Below, in pieces: positions 27,992-37,200 of a stretch of 64,000 bases of DNA. The notes under the pieces are model-generated. The model made no database searches. It was not told where the DNA came from and saw nothing but the letters and a program-made list of their open reading frames with translations. The DNA is from Desulfosarcina alkanivorans (GTDB lineage Bacteria; Desulfobacterota; Desulfobacteria; Desulfobacterales; Desulfosarcinaceae). The position numbers and the translations under genes are program-made. The DNA lies in the NCBI RefSeq assembly GCF_009688945.1, contig NZ_AP021874.1, forward strand, positions 4,960,001-5,024,000, read 5' to 3'. Numbering within the stretch: position 1 is the first letter of the stretch; every line of letters starts with the position of its first letter.

Positions 27992-28305
27992 TCGAGACAA
28001 CTGCAGAATAAAACGGTTGATGATCGGACGCTTCAATAATTTATCGATTGCAGGGACTGCCAGCGGTTTCGAACGGTCCGTTGAAGGCCCTCGCGCCATG
28101 GATCCGCAGTCGTTGACCGCCCGCCTGGAAGATCGTGACCGGCCAGGGGGTGGTTGACGGGAGCGGTCGCACGAACGGCGCCGTCAGATCCGGCAGCTGA
28201 AAAAGCGGGACCGGGAGGTAAACGTCCATGTACGCGCCCCTGCCGCACCGAAGCGGTGGGGCCGGTTCCCGTCGTCACCGGTCAACTGGACCGGCTCCGC
28301 GCCCG
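27992..28305. other. Intergenic region between convergent genes
   Basis: About 310 GC-rich bases between the kinase-like gene and the convergent EamA transporter gene. Several short overlapping frames exist. One at 28041-28229 on the minus strand (62 residues, MDVYLPVPLFQLPDLTAP at its start) has somewhat protein-like composition and could be a gene remnant. No clear terminator was found. Confidence 0.35.
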
Positions 28306-29226
28306 CTAATGAAGGGAGCCGGATGGTCCTTCAGGTTTGACCACCAGTCCGTAAAGCTGGGATAACAGCATCCCCGAAAACATCAGACCGCACCCCATCA
28401 AGCCCCTTCCGGACATCACTTCTCCTAAAATCAGCCATCCGCCCACGGCGGCGAACACCGCTTCCAGGCAAAGCAGGATGGCGGCATGGGCGGGGTGGGC
28501 GTGACGTTGGGCCACCACCTGGAGGGTATAGGCCACCCCTACGGAAAGGGCGCCGCCATAGATGATGGGCAGCGCCGCGGCGGCAATATCCCCCACGGCG
28601 GCGGTTTCGAAAACCACGGCGGTAACCAGGCTGGCCATGGCACAGACCATGAATTGTACGAACGCCAGCCGCAGGGAATCGGTTTTGGGAGAGAGCCAGC
28701 CGATCAAATGGATATGGCAGGCCCAGAGCACGGCCCCGATTAATTCCAGCAGATCCCCGAAGGCGATGGTGAAGTCTTCGTTGACGCTGAGCAGGTACAT
28801 GCCGGCGGCTGCCAACAGGGCGCCGCCCCAAGTGCCCGGGTTGGTGCGCTGGCCCCAGAGCAGCCCCATGATGGGTACGATCACCACATACAGGCCGGTG
28901 ATGAATCCCGCCTTTCCGGCGGTGGTGTAGACCAGTCCCACCTGCTGGAGCGAGGCGCCGGAGAAGATGGCCAGTCCGGCCAGGCTGCCGTAGGCAAGCA
29001 GGCGTGTATTCTGGATGGGGCGGATGCCGTCCGTTTTTGCGGGTTGATCGTTCCGGCTGCGATAGATAAAGGGAACCAGTACCAAGGCACCGAGTAAAAA
29101 GCGGATGCCGTTGAAGGTGAACGGCCCCACGTGATCCATGCCCATGCGCTGGGCCACGAAGGCGAACCCCCAGATGGTCGCGCTGAGCAGGAACAGGAGG
29201 TCGGATTTCAGGTGCCGGGCCTGCAT
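28306..29226 (-). CDS. DMT-superfamily (EamA) transporter
   Basis: Inner-membrane permease of 306 residues with about ten hydrophobic segments and two EamA repeats. The N-terminal repeat has SATIWGFAFVAQRMGM and FNGIRFLLGALVLVPF; the second has ALWACHIHLIGWLSP and ILLCLEAVFAAVGGWLILGE. The EamA family exports metabolites such as amino acids; the substrate is unknown. Its ATG directly follows the stop of the upstream Cys-rich gene (TAAATG), so the two are co-expressed. Confidence 0.9.
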   Translation of the reverse strand: MQARHLKSDLLFLLSATIWGFAFVAQRMGMDHVGPFTFNGIRFLLGALVLVPFIYRSRNDQPAKTDGIRPIQNTRLLAYGSLAGLAIFSGASLQQVGLVYTTAGKAGFITGLYVVIVPIMGLLWGQRTNPGTWGGALLAAAGMYLLSVNEDFTIAFGDLLELIGAVLWACHIHLIGWLSPKTDSLRLAFVQFMVCAMASLVTAVVFETAAVGDIAAAALPIIYGGALSVGVAYTLQVVAQRHAHPAHAAILLCLEAVFAAVGGWLILGEVMSGRGLMGCGLMFSGMLLSQLYGLVVKPEGPSGSLH

Positions 29227-29451
29227 TTACTGGTTTCCGAACCCGTTCTGGCCGCCGCAGTCCGGGCACTGCCAGGTAATGCCGTTGCAGGACATGCCCC
29301 ATACATTTTCATACATGCACTCCTGGCAGATCATGAATCCGCAACGGCAGCGCCAGCAGAAGGGAACTTCTTTTCCACAGCAATGACAGATCTGCGGGCC
29401 TTTGTGCCGCCGGCGAGACCGGCGAAGCGGTCGGGTTGGGGTGTCGTTCAT
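29227..29451 (-). CDS. Small cysteine-rich zinc-binding protein
   Basis: A 74-residue basic protein with at least eleven cysteines: CHCC, CWRCRC, CQEC and CPDC arranged as paired zinc-ribbon or RING-like knuckles. The N-terminus is arginine-rich (RPLRRSRRRHKG). I do not recognise a named family. It is immediately upstream of the EamA transporter gene with no gap, so it belongs to that transcript. Confidence 0.7.
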   Translation of the reverse strand: MNDTPTRPLRRSRRRHKGPQICHCCGKEVPFCWRCRCGFMICQECMYENVWGMSCNGITWQCPDCGGQNGFGNQ

Positions 29452-29553
29452 GGCGTATCGGAAACCGGCTGAAGTCTTGTTGTTTTAGGTGGTTAATGCT
29501 ACCATACAGCGCCAACGGGTCAAAGCGATACTAACTAATGCAGGAGCAACCTT

Positions 29554-32259
29554 GTGTCAACGCAAATTGAGCTGAACCGGGAAGAGGAATTCCCGACGCT
29601 GTACCTGATCGACGGCAGTGCATACATTTACCGGGCTTACCATGCCGTGCGGGGGTTGTCCAACAGCACCGGCCTTGCCACCAATGCCACCTTCGGATTC
29701 ACCCGTATGCTGATCAAGCTGATGCAGGATCGGGCCCCCGGTTACGTGGCCATGTTTTTCGATGCCAAGGGCCCCACCTTCCGCCATGAGCGCTATGCAT
29801 CCTACAAGGCCAACCGGCCGCCCATGCCCGAAGATTTGGTCGAACAGCTGCCCTGGATCCGCAAAGTGACCGAGGCGTTCAATATTCCCGTTTTTGAACA
29901 GGCCGGATTCGAGGCCGATGATCTGATCGGCAGCCTGGCCCGCCGTGCCGAAAAAAACGGGTTTCGTGTGGTCATGGTCACCGGGGATAAAGATTTCATG
30001 CAGCTGGTCACCGATCGCTGCACCATCTGGGACCCTATGAAAGACAAGCGTATCGATCCGGCAGCCATCCGCGAGGACTTCGACCTGGAGGCCACGCAGA
30101 TGATTGACGTGATGGGGCTGTCCGGTGACACGGCGGACAATATTCCCGGTGTTCCCGGTATCGGCCAGAAAACGGCCGTCCGGCTGATCCAGACATTTGG
30201 CAGCATGGATGGGGTTTACGCCGGCATCGAGAGCATTACTGCCAAGAAGCAGAAAGAAAAACTGCTGCAGTTCAAGGATCAGGCCATGCTCAGCCGCGAA
30301 CTGGTCACCATTGACCGGAACGCGCCGGTTGACTTCGATCCGGATCATCTGAAACGCAAAAAACCCGATGATGAAGCGCTCACCCGGCTTTTTGCCGAAC
30401 TGGAATTCAGGCAGTTGCAGAAGACCTATGCGTCGCAGGGTGAGTCCGTGGCGCGCCGTTACGCGGCAATCATGGATAAAGCGGCCCTGGATGAACTGGT
30501 GGCCCGCCTGGAGCGCGCCGACCGGTTTGCTCTGGATACGGAAACCACCTCACAGGATCCCATGCAGGCGCGTCTGGTGGGGCTCTCTTTTTCACTGGTC
30601 CCTGCCCAAGCTTGGTACATCCCAACGGGGCACAACTACCTGGGTGCGCCGGAGCAGCTGTCCCTGGATGTGGTGCTGGATCGGTTGAGACCGGTGCTGG
30701 CCGACCCGGCAATCGAAAAGATCGGTCAGAACATCAAGTATGACTGGATGGTGCTGCGACGTCATGGCGTGGAACTGGCCGGTGTCGATTTCGATACCAT
30801 GGTGGCGTCTTACCTGATCGACCCCGGCAAACGGGCCCACGGCCTGGACCAGATCGCCCTGGATTACCTGGGCCACAAAAACATCAGCTTTGCGGAAGTG
30901 GCAGGCAAGGGGAAGGCTGCCGTGACCTTCGACCAGGTGACCATCGACAAGGCGATCCCCTATGCCTGTGAGGATGCCGACATTACCCTGGCCGCCCACG
31001 ATGTTTTTGTTCCGCTGCTCGAAGCGCGCGGGCTGACCGATCTGATGAAACGGGTGGAGATGCCCCTGCTGCCGGTTTTGCTGGGCATGGAAATGACCGG
31101 TGTCTGTGTGGACCGGGACCGGCTCCATGATCTTTCCAAATCCTTTGCCGGTCAGCTGAATACTCTGGAGCGGCAGATCTACGACATGGCCGGTGAGACC
31201 TTCAATGTCAACTCTTCCCAGCAGTTGGGCCATATTCTGTTTGAAAAGCTCAACCTGCCGGTGCAGAAGAAAACCAAGAAAAAAACCGGATATTCCACCG
31301 ACGTGGAGGTGCTCACGAAGCTGGCCCGCAGCCATGAACTGCCGGCCCTCGTGCTTCGCCACCGTACCCTGGCCAAGCTGAAGTCTACCTACGCCGATGC
31401 CCTGCTGGACATGATCCATGCGGAAACCGGGCGCATCCACACCTCCTTTAACCAGACCGTGGCCGCCACCGGCCGATTGAGCAGCAGCGACCCCAACCTG
31501 CAGAACATCCCCATCCGCACCGAAGAGGGCCGGGAGATTCGTAAAGCCTTCGTTCCCCGGGAGGGCTGGACCTTTCTTTCAGCCGACTACTCCCAGATCG
31601 AACTGCGGATTCTGGCGCACTGCTCCGAGGATTCGATCCTCATCCAGGCCTTCAAGGACGACGAGGATATTCATACCCGGACCGCCACAGAGGTTTTTCA
31701 GGTTTTTCCCCAGATGATCAACGACGACCTCCGGCGGCAGGCCAAGGCCATCAACTTCGGCATCATATACGGAATGAGCGCTTACGGCCTGGCCCGGGAA
31801 CTGGAAATCAGCAACAAGATGGCCCAGACTTATATCGATCATTATTTTGCCCGCTATCAGGGCGTCAAATCGTTTATCGAAAACACCATCGAAGCGGCCC
31901 GCGACACCCGCCGGACCAGCACCCTGCTGGGTCGTCTCCGGCAGTTGCCCGATATCGCCAGCACCAACCGCAATGTGCGCCAGTTTGCCGAGCGCACCGC
32001 CATCAACACGCCCATTCAGGGCACTGCCGCGGATCTGATCAAGCTGGCCATGATCAACGTTGATCGGGCGTTGCGCCAAAAACGCATGCAAACCACCATG
32101 CTGCTGTCCGTTCACGATGAAATGATTTTCGAAGTCCCCCCCGATGAGATGGACGATGCCAAAGCCCTGGTCCGGGAGGAGATGGAGCATGTGTGGGAAC
32201 TGGCCGTTCCCCTGAAGGTCAACGTGGCCTGCGGACAGAACTGGGCCGAGGCGCATTGA
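29554..32259 (+). CDS. polA: DNA polymerase I
   Basis: Replication and repair polymerase, 901 residues, with all three domains. The 5'-3' exonuclease begins LYLIDGSAYIYRAYHAVRGL. The 3'-5' exonuclease keeps its acidic residues (FALDTETTS, NIKYDWMVL, ACEDADIT), so proofreading should be active. The polymerase motifs are SADYSQIELRILAH (A), RRQAKAINFGIIYGMS (B) and LLSVHDEMIFEVP (C). The start is a GTG at 29554 after AGGAG. It runs into sppA with a short gap. Confidence 0.96.
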   Translation: MSTQIELNREEEFPTLYLIDGSAYIYRAYHAVRGLSNSTGLATNATFGFTRMLIKLMQDRAPGYVAMFFDAKGPTFRHERYASYKANRPPMPEDLVEQLPWIRKVTEAFNIPVFEQAGFEADDLIGSLARRAEKNGFRVVMVTGDKDFMQLVTDRCTIWDPMKDKRIDPAAIREDFDLEATQMIDVMGLSGDTADNIPGVPGIGQKTAVRLIQTFGSMDGVYAGIESITAKKQKEKLLQFKDQAMLSRELVTIDRNAPVDFDPDHLKRKKPDDEALTRLFAELEFRQLQKTYASQGESVARRYAAIMDKAALDELVARLERADRFALDTETTSQDPMQARLVGLSFSLVPAQAWYIPTGHNYLGAPEQLSLDVVLDRLRPVLADPAIEKIGQNIKYDWMVLRRHGVELAGVDFDTMVASYLIDPGKRAHGLDQIALDYLGHKNISFAEVAGKGKAAVTFDQVTIDKAIPYACEDADITLAAHDVFVPLLEARGLTDLMKRVEMPLLPVLLGMEMTGVCVDRDRLHDLSKSFAGQLNTLERQIYDMAGETFNVNSSQQLGHILFEKLNLPVQKKTKKKTGYSTDVEVLTKLARSHELPALVLRHRTLAKLKSTYADALLDMIHAETGRIHTSFNQTVAATGRLSSSDPNLQNIPIRTEEGREIRKAFVPREGWTFLSADYSQIELRILAHCSEDSILIQAFKDDEDIHTRTATEVFQVFPQMINDDLRRQAKAINFGIIYGMSAYGLARELEISNKMAQTYIDHYFARYQGVKSFIENTIEAARDTRRTSTLLGRLRQLPDIASTNRNVRQFAERTAINTPIQGTAADLIKLAMINVDRALRQKRMQTTMLLSVHDEMIFEVPPDEMDDAKALVREEMEHVWELAVPLKVNVACGQNWAEAH

Positions 32260-32329
32260 GAATGAATTGCTCATCCCGTCGACGCTTTGCCCTTTCGGTC
32301 GGCACGGAAAAGAGGATTGGAGCGCTGTC

Positions 32330-33319
32330 ATGAGGAAATCGGCAGGGATGCTGGCGTTTGTGCTGCTCATCATGTTTTTGCCGGGCTGTTCCGGCCCCCG
32401 GATCACTTTGTTTTCCGATGCATCCGATCCGCTCCAGGAGGTCATCCTGGACGGCACGGCCGACGACAAGATCCTGGTGATCCCCATCACCGGCGTGATC
32501 AGCGATGCCCCCAAAAGCAGGATCATGCGGACCATGCCGGGTATGGTGCAGGAGGTCGTCTCCCACCTGCGGCTGGCGGAAACGGACGATCGCGTCAAGG
32601 CGGTGCTGCTAAAGATCGATACCCCCGGCGGCACCACCACGGCCAGCGACATTCTTTATCACGAGATTGTTTCCTTCAAACAGCGCACCGGCAAAAAGGT
32701 GGTGGTCTGCATGATGAACCTGGCCACCTCCGGGGGGTACTACGTGTCCCTGCCGGCCGATGTGATCATGGCCCACCCCACGACGGTGACCGGTTCCGTC
32801 GGTGTGATCCTGATGCGGCCCGAGGTGTCGGGGTTCATGGAAAAGATCGGCATTGGCGTGCAGGTGAATAAATCCGGTGAGAACAAGGACATGGGGTCGC
32901 CGTTTCGGCCCACCACCCCTGAGGAGGAAAACCTGCTGCAGGAACTGGCCGATGCATTGGGCCGGCGGTTCGTCGATCTGGTCAGACAGCACCGGGGCCT
33001 GGACGGACAGCGCCTGGCCGCCGTTGCCGATGCCCGGGTGTTCCTGGCCGATGCCGCCGTCAGCGCGGGCCTGGTCGACAAGATCGGCTATCTTTCCGAT
33101 GCCGTCGACGAGGCCAAATCGATCGCCGCGCTCGATGCCGATGCCCGGGTGGTGGTCTACCGCCGAACCCACTATCCCGACGACAATCTATACAACACCC
33201 TGACCAGCGGCGCCCGGTCCGCGCCAACACCGCTGATGGACCTGGGCCCCTTCTCCGACCTGATGGCCCTGGATGCCGGCTTTTACTACCTCTGGCCCCA
33301 GGCATTGGGCTCGCCCTGA
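32330..33319 (+). CDS. sppA: Signal peptide peptidase SppA, lipoprotein form
   Basis: Membrane-bound S49 serine peptidase that degrades cleaved signal peptides; 329 residues. The N-terminus is a lipoprotein signal with lipobox LPGC (Cys20). The family motif VVVCMMNLATSGGYYVSLPA places the likely nucleophile at Ser134 and VNKSGENKDMGSP places the general-base Lys at 186, the Lys-Ser dyad of S49 peptidases. It is a single-domain (short) SppA. The start at 32330 is preferred over an upstream codon at 32267 because it begins with the signal peptide. Confidence 0.88.
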   Translation: MRKSAGMLAFVLLIMFLPGCSGPRITLFSDASDPLQEVILDGTADDKILVIPITGVISDAPKSRIMRTMPGMVQEVVSHLRLAETDDRVKAVLLKIDTPGGTTTASDILYHEIVSFKQRTGKKVVVCMMNLATSGGYYVSLPADVIMAHPTTVTGSVGVILMRPEVSGFMEKIGIGVQVNKSGENKDMGSPFRPTTPEEENLLQELADALGRRFVDLVRQHRGLDGQRLAAVADARVFLADAAVSAGLVDKIGYLSDAVDEAKSIAALDADARVVVYRRTHYPDDNLYNTLTSGARSAPTPLMDLGPFSDLMALDAGFYYLWPQALGSP

Positions 33320-33402
33320 TCCATTGTTCGAACGCGTCCTAAAGATGCCGCTGCAGCGGCCGATATCCGTTTTACAGGATAACATAAAAGGAGGCGTTTA
33401 GA

Positions 33403-34212
33403 ATGAACCCTATCGCAAATCAGCAATCGTTCGCCCCGTTCTCCCGCGGGGCCTTCGCCGGCGGCAGAAGCTTCCAGGCGGAGCAGACCCGTGTCGGCAC
33501 CGTGTCCATGGCCCAGAATACGGACCTTACCATCACGACCGACGAGGGTGACACGGTTACCATCAGCCTGGCCTCGGCCATGGAGGCCACTGCCGGAATC
33601 TACCGCAGCCGTTCATACGAAGGTGGCCGCGCGGCATCATCCCAGACCGCATTTTTCGAATTCTCCGGCAACCGGAACATGACTGTTGCAGTGGATGGAA
33701 CTCTCAACGAAGGGGAACTGGAGGACATCCGGGAGGCCGTGAGCGCCATCGGTTCCATGATCGATGACTTTATGAACGGCGACCTCCAGGAGATGGCCGA
33801 AGACGGTGAACTGTTGAAGGAACTGGACACCATTTCCAGCCTGGAAGCAGCCTTTTCCTATGAACGGCAGGTCATGCATGGCCAGCAGGAAAAGGTCGAC
33901 ATAAGCGGTTCCGCACCGGGAAAGGGGCGCCATGCCCGTCGCCATGGCCAGGGACGGCTCCAGCGCCTGTTGGACCGCATCGACCGGATGACCGACGACA
34001 TGGCCGAACAGGTCAAGGGGTTCCGCGGCCGGCGCAGGCAGCTTGCCACGTCGGTCGAGGATCTTTTCGGCCGATATCGCAGCGGTGAAGCCGGCAACGC
34101 GGCCGGAGACGAATTGGGCCGTGATGTGATCCGGACCATGCAGTCGGCCTTTGTCCAGAAAATACAGACACTGAACGAATCGGCCAGTTTCAACCTGACC
34201 TACACGAGGTGA
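33403..34212 (+). CDS. Conserved-looking hypothetical protein
   Basis: A 269-residue protein that I do not recognise. No signal peptide or membrane segment is visible. The N-terminal third is polar and Gly/Ser/Ala-rich, followed by a beta-like region (TDLTITTDEGDTVTISLAS). An acidic helical middle (LNEGELEDIREAVSAIGSM) leads to a basic helical segment (GRHARRHGQGRLQRLLDRI) and a C-terminus ending FNLTYTR. A strong AAAGGAGG site precedes the ATG, so it is translated. The pattern suggests a structural or secreted-surface protein, without firm basis. Confidence 0.7.
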   Translation: MNPIANQQSFAPFSRGAFAGGRSFQAEQTRVGTVSMAQNTDLTITTDEGDTVTISLASAMEATAGIYRSRSYEGGRAASSQTAFFEFSGNRNMTVAVDGTLNEGELEDIREAVSAIGSMIDDFMNGDLQEMAEDGELLKELDTISSLEAAFSYERQVMHGQQEKVDISGSAPGKGRHARRHGQGRLQRLLDRIDRMTDDMAEQVKGFRGRRRQLATSVEDLFGRYRSGEAGNAAGDELGRDVIRTMQSAFVQKIQTLNESASFNLTYTR

Positions 34213-34249
34213 CCGGGACGCGACAACCAATTCTATCGGGGGGCGTCGA

Positions 34250-34444
34250 TCAAGGCGCCTCCCTGTCACGGTCGTCTGCTGTTTCCGGCGCGGCCGACTG
34301 CTTCACGGTTTCATCCACCGCCCGGTAGATGGACTTGAAGGCCTCCGGAAAGCCCGTCGGTGATACCCTCCCCGTCTCAATGAACTTCACCACGATTTCC
34401 TTGGAGGCCCTAAGAATCTGCTCGTCCTGATTGGTTTTTCTCAT
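34250..34444 (-). CDS. Small hypothetical protein
   Basis: A 64-residue protein with a helical core, EQILRASKEIVVKFIETGRV then SPTGFPEAFKSIYRAVDETV, and an acidic tail. It has no signal or metal motif. The start region and codon use look coding, and small proteins of this pattern are familiar from sulfate reducers, but no function is known. It is convergent with the 33403 gene and divergent from queF. Confidence 0.65.
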   Translation of the reverse strand: MRKTNQDEQILRASKEIVVKFIETGRVSPTGFPEAFKSIYRAVDETVKQSAAPETADDRDREAP

Positions 34445-34570
34445 CTATATTCGCCTTGTATGAACAAATTATTAAATATATTCAACTGTTAACAGGAAAG
34501 TGCCTGGAAGTCAACCAGGGCTTCGGGATCGGGTGGCCTGCCCCCCGAAAGGCCGGGGACAGCAGAACGT

Positions 34571-34599
34571 TTGACACGCTTTGCACGATCCTCTAATAA
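34571..34599 (+). promoter_or_regulatory. Near-consensus sigma-70 promoter of queF
   Basis: TTGACA (34571-34576), 17-base spacer, TAATAA (34594-34599). The start codon of queF is 32 bases further on, so the leader is only about 25 bases; a preQ1 riboswitch is therefore unlikely in this transcript. Confidence 0.75.
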
Positions 34600-34630
34600 A
34601 GAGCCCAACAGAAAACCACCGGAGAGACCC

Positions 34631-35035
34631 ATGAAATCATATGACCATACCGTTCGTTACACGGTGGACAAGCCGGATATCGTCACGACCGATGTGCTTG
34701 ATCCCATCGAATACCATTATCAGGGCAAGCGGGATATCGTCATCACCATCGCTCAACCTGAATTTACCTCGGTCTGTCCCATGACCGGACTGCCGGATTT
34801 CGGCACCATCAACATCCGCTATACGCCCGACCAGTTTATCGTTGAACTGAAGTCGTTGAAATATTACCTGCTTCAATATCGCAACGTGGGGATGTTTTAC
34901 GAACATGTGTCCAACCGTATCCTCGACGATTTGGTGCTGGTTCTCAAACCCAAGATGATGGAAGTGACCGGGCAATTCACATCACGGGGCGGCTTGACCA
35001 CCAACGTTTGCGCCCGATACGAGGCCGCTTCATGA
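34631..35035 (+). CDS. queF: NADPH-dependent 7-cyano-7-deazaguanine reductase QueF
   Basis: Reduces preQ0 to preQ1 in queuosine tRNA modification. The 134 residues match the short (YkvM-type) QueF. The catalytic motif [15 protein letters not shown] places Cys49 and Asp56, and [14 protein letters not shown] is the family's substrate loop with the conserved E/S. The ATG at 34631 follows GGAGAG; an upstream codon at 34571 lies within the promoter and is rejected. The stop overlaps the next gene by four bases. Confidence 0.94.
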   Translation: MKSYDHTVRYTVDKPDIVTTDVLDPIEYHYQGKRDIVITIAQPEFTSVCPMTGLPDFGTINIRYTPDQFIVELKSLKYYLLQYRNVGMFYEHVSNRILDDLVLVLKPKMMEVTGQFTSRGGLTTNVCARYEAAS

Positions 35036-35964
35036 TTGCTGTTTCCGGGCTTAAAACAAAACTGCTGTTGTTGCTTGTGCCCATTCTGGTCTGCGGATGC
35101 GGTACCTCCACGTCCTACCGGCCGGCTGACCAGAAGACCATTCGCGATTTTACCGGCGGCAGCGGTTACCGTAAAACAGTCGGCGTGATGGCCCTTTTAA
35201 ATACCACCCGCTTTACCAGTGATCAGGTGGCCTTGCCGTTTATGACCGTGTTCCTGTCCAGCATGGAATCGACCGCTTCCGGTGCGTTGCTGGACGTGCC
35301 GGGTAAAGCCGGGGCACCGCCTTTTTTATGGAATCCGCCTCGACTTGCCAACGGGGACCTGGATGTTTTCACCCTCTCCGGGCTGGTCCGGGCGGAAGGC
35401 ATGAACGCTGTGGTCAGTCCCTTGCTGCTTGATATCCGGGTCCGAAAGCGGGACACGGGGTTCTGGATTTTCAAGGATGTGGCCTACAGCCTGCAGATTC
35501 AAACCGCTGCCGCAATATATGATGGCATTACCGGTGCCCGGCTGGCCCTGGGGATTTTGACCGATGAAGTCGATATCGACGAGTACGAAGCGGGGTTGAT
35601 TCGAGAGGGGCAGGAACTCCAGGTGCCCGATCTGGTTGAAGTCGCCGAGGAGATGGGCGAAGCGCTGGGTGAACGGATGGGTGATGCCATCAGCGATAGC
35701 AGTTGGCGCGCGTCTGTACATTCGATTGAAGACGGGGCCTGTATTATTCAGGTCGGCGCCGAGGCGGGCATCCAGGCCGGAGACCGGTTCACGGTGCTGG
35801 ATGGCAGCCGTGTGCTGACCGGCCTGGACGGGCAGCGTTATATCGTACCGGGTGCAAAAATAGGCGATATCTCCATCGGCCGGGTGGGCCCGAGGCAGGC
35901 GGCGGGCGTCACCGAAACCGGAGCGGTTCCCCCGGTCGGCAGTATCCTGGTTCCGGGTCAATAG
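35032..35964 (+). CDS. Predicted lipoprotein
   Basis: A 310-residue exported lipoprotein: a signal peptide with lipobox VCGC near residues 20-23, then a CsgG/FlgT-like arrangement ([21 protein letters not shown]; later [17 protein letters not shown]). The C-terminal part with IQAGDRF resembles the C-terminal domain of FlgT-type proteins, but no flagellar genes are near. It overlaps the queF stop by four bases (ATGA), suggesting coupling. The function is unknown. Confidence 0.75.
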   Translation: MIAVSGLKTKLLLLLVPILVCGCGTSTSYRPADQKTIRDFTGGSGYRKTVGVMALLNTTRFTSDQVALPFMTVFLSSMESTASGALLDVPGKAGAPPFLWNPPRLANGDLDVFTLSGLVRAEGMNAVVSPLLLDIRVRKRDTGFWIFKDVAYSLQIQTAAAIYDGITGARLALGILTDEVDIDEYEAGLIREGQELQVPDLVEVAEEMGEALGERMGDAISDSSWRASVHSIEDGACIIQVGAEAGIQAGDRFTVLDGSRVLTGLDGQRYIVPGAKIGDISIGRVGPRQAAGVTETGAVPPVGSILVPGQ

Positions 35965-36222
35965 ATGACGGGTTCGTAAAAAAACGATATCCGCGTTACG
36001 GGTCATCCCTCGTCACTGCGGGGCACCGCCGGTACATTGCCTGAGGCTCCCGCGACAGCGGTATTCCCGGGATGGACCATCAATGTTCGCCGTAAGGATC
36101 TCCAGCGGTTTTACATTCGATCGCTCGATCTCGCTTTCGCGGCCCGCAGGCCTTGATATCGGCTATCTTAAGAGGGGCTCCAACCGAGCGTGTGTCTCTC
36201 GCCGGGCCTGTGGTCTCCGGGG
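35965..36222. other. Intergenic region between convergent genes
   Basis: A GC-rich 258-base stretch between the lipoprotein gene and dusB. It contains a TTCGTAAAAAAACGA-type small palindrome and a longer GC-rich segment with the look of an intergenic repeat remnant, but no copy was recognised elsewhere in the window. Confidence 0.3.
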
Positions 36223-37200
36223 TCAGTTCTCCGTGCAGGCTGAAATCGAATCCGCGTATCGCCGAATCAGGTCGGCGGCCTCCTGTTCCGAGGCGATAAA
36301 ACGGATCGCGTTGCGGAACTGGCCGGCGTTGCGCATGCCTTTTACAAACCAGCACAGGCGACTGCGCATCATGCGGCAGGCCGTTTTTTCCCCGAGGTAG
36401 TGCACCGAATCCCGCAGGTAGCCGAGCATCATGTCGATGCGTCGGCCATCATTCATTGCGGTCGCCGGCAGGCCCCGGGCTGCCGCCAGGATCTCAGCGA
36501 AGATCATGGGATTTCCGATGGCGGCCCTCCCCACCATCACCCCGTCGCAGCCGGTTTCATGCCGCATGCGCAGGGCGTCCGCCGGTGTGGTTACATCCCC
36601 GTTGCCAATGACGGGAAGTTTCAGGACTTTTTTGATCGCCCGGATGACCGACCAGTCCGCCTCTCCCCGAAATCCCTGTGTGGCCGTGCGCGGATGAACG
36701 GTGATGGCATCGACACCACAATCCTGGGCCAGCCGTGCAATTTCCATGGCCTGCTTGCCGGTCGGCTCCCATCCGGTCCGGATTTTGATCGTCAGCGGGA
36801 TGGTTATCGCCTGACGAACCGATTCGAGAATCCGGCGGGCCAGCACCGGGTCTTTCATCAGGGCTGAACCCGAGTTGCTTTTCAGGATTTTTTTGACCGA
36901 GCAGCCGAAATTGATGTCCACGATGTCGGCACCGGAATCCTGAACAATCCGGGCCGCATCGGCCATGATCTGTGGATCGGAACCGAAAATCTGCACCGAG
37001 AGGGGCTTTTCATCAGGGATGCTGTCCAGCAGCGTCACGGTTTTTCCGGAGCCATACACCAGACCGTTGGAACTGATCATTTCCGAGCAGACCAGGCCGC
37101 AGCCGGCGCTTTTGGCCAGCAGTCGCATGGGCAGGTTGGTGATGCCCGCAAGTGGCGCCAGAACGGTGAAATTACTGGTTTCAACGGTTCCGATTTTCAT
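36223..37200 (-). CDS. dusB: tRNA-dihydrouridine synthase (Dus family)
   Basis: FMN-dependent enzyme that reduces uridines in the tRNA D-loop, 325 residues. The family pattern is complete: VLAPLAGITNLPMRLLA at the N-terminus, VDINFGCSVKKILKSNSGSALM (catalytic Cys region), TIKIRTGWEP, AITVHPRTATQGFRGEADW, PVIGNGDVTTPADA and GCDGVMVGRAAIGNPMIF. It is closest to the DusB type. It overlaps the upstream DUF1848 gene by four bases. Confidence 0.93.
   Translation of the reverse strand: MKIGTVETSNFTVLAPLAGITNLPMRLLAKSAGCGLVCSEMISSNGLVYGSGKTVTLLDSIPDEKPLSVQIFGSDPQIMADAARIVQDSGADIVDINFGCSVKKILKSNSGSALMKDPVLARRILESVRQAITIPLTIKIRTGWEPTGKQAMEIARLAQDCGVDAITVHPRTATQGFRGEADWSVIRAIKKVLKLPVIGNGDVTTPADALRMRHETGCDGVMVGRAAIGNPMIFAEILAAARGLPATAMNDGRRIDMMLGYLRDSVHYLGEKTACRMMRSRLCWFVKGMRNAGQFRNAIRFIASEQEAADLIRRYADSISACTEN

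Noticed and set aside
34445-34630. preQ1 riboswitch before queF
   Set aside because: A near-consensus promoter at 34571-34599 leaves only about 25 bases of leader, too short for an aptamer.
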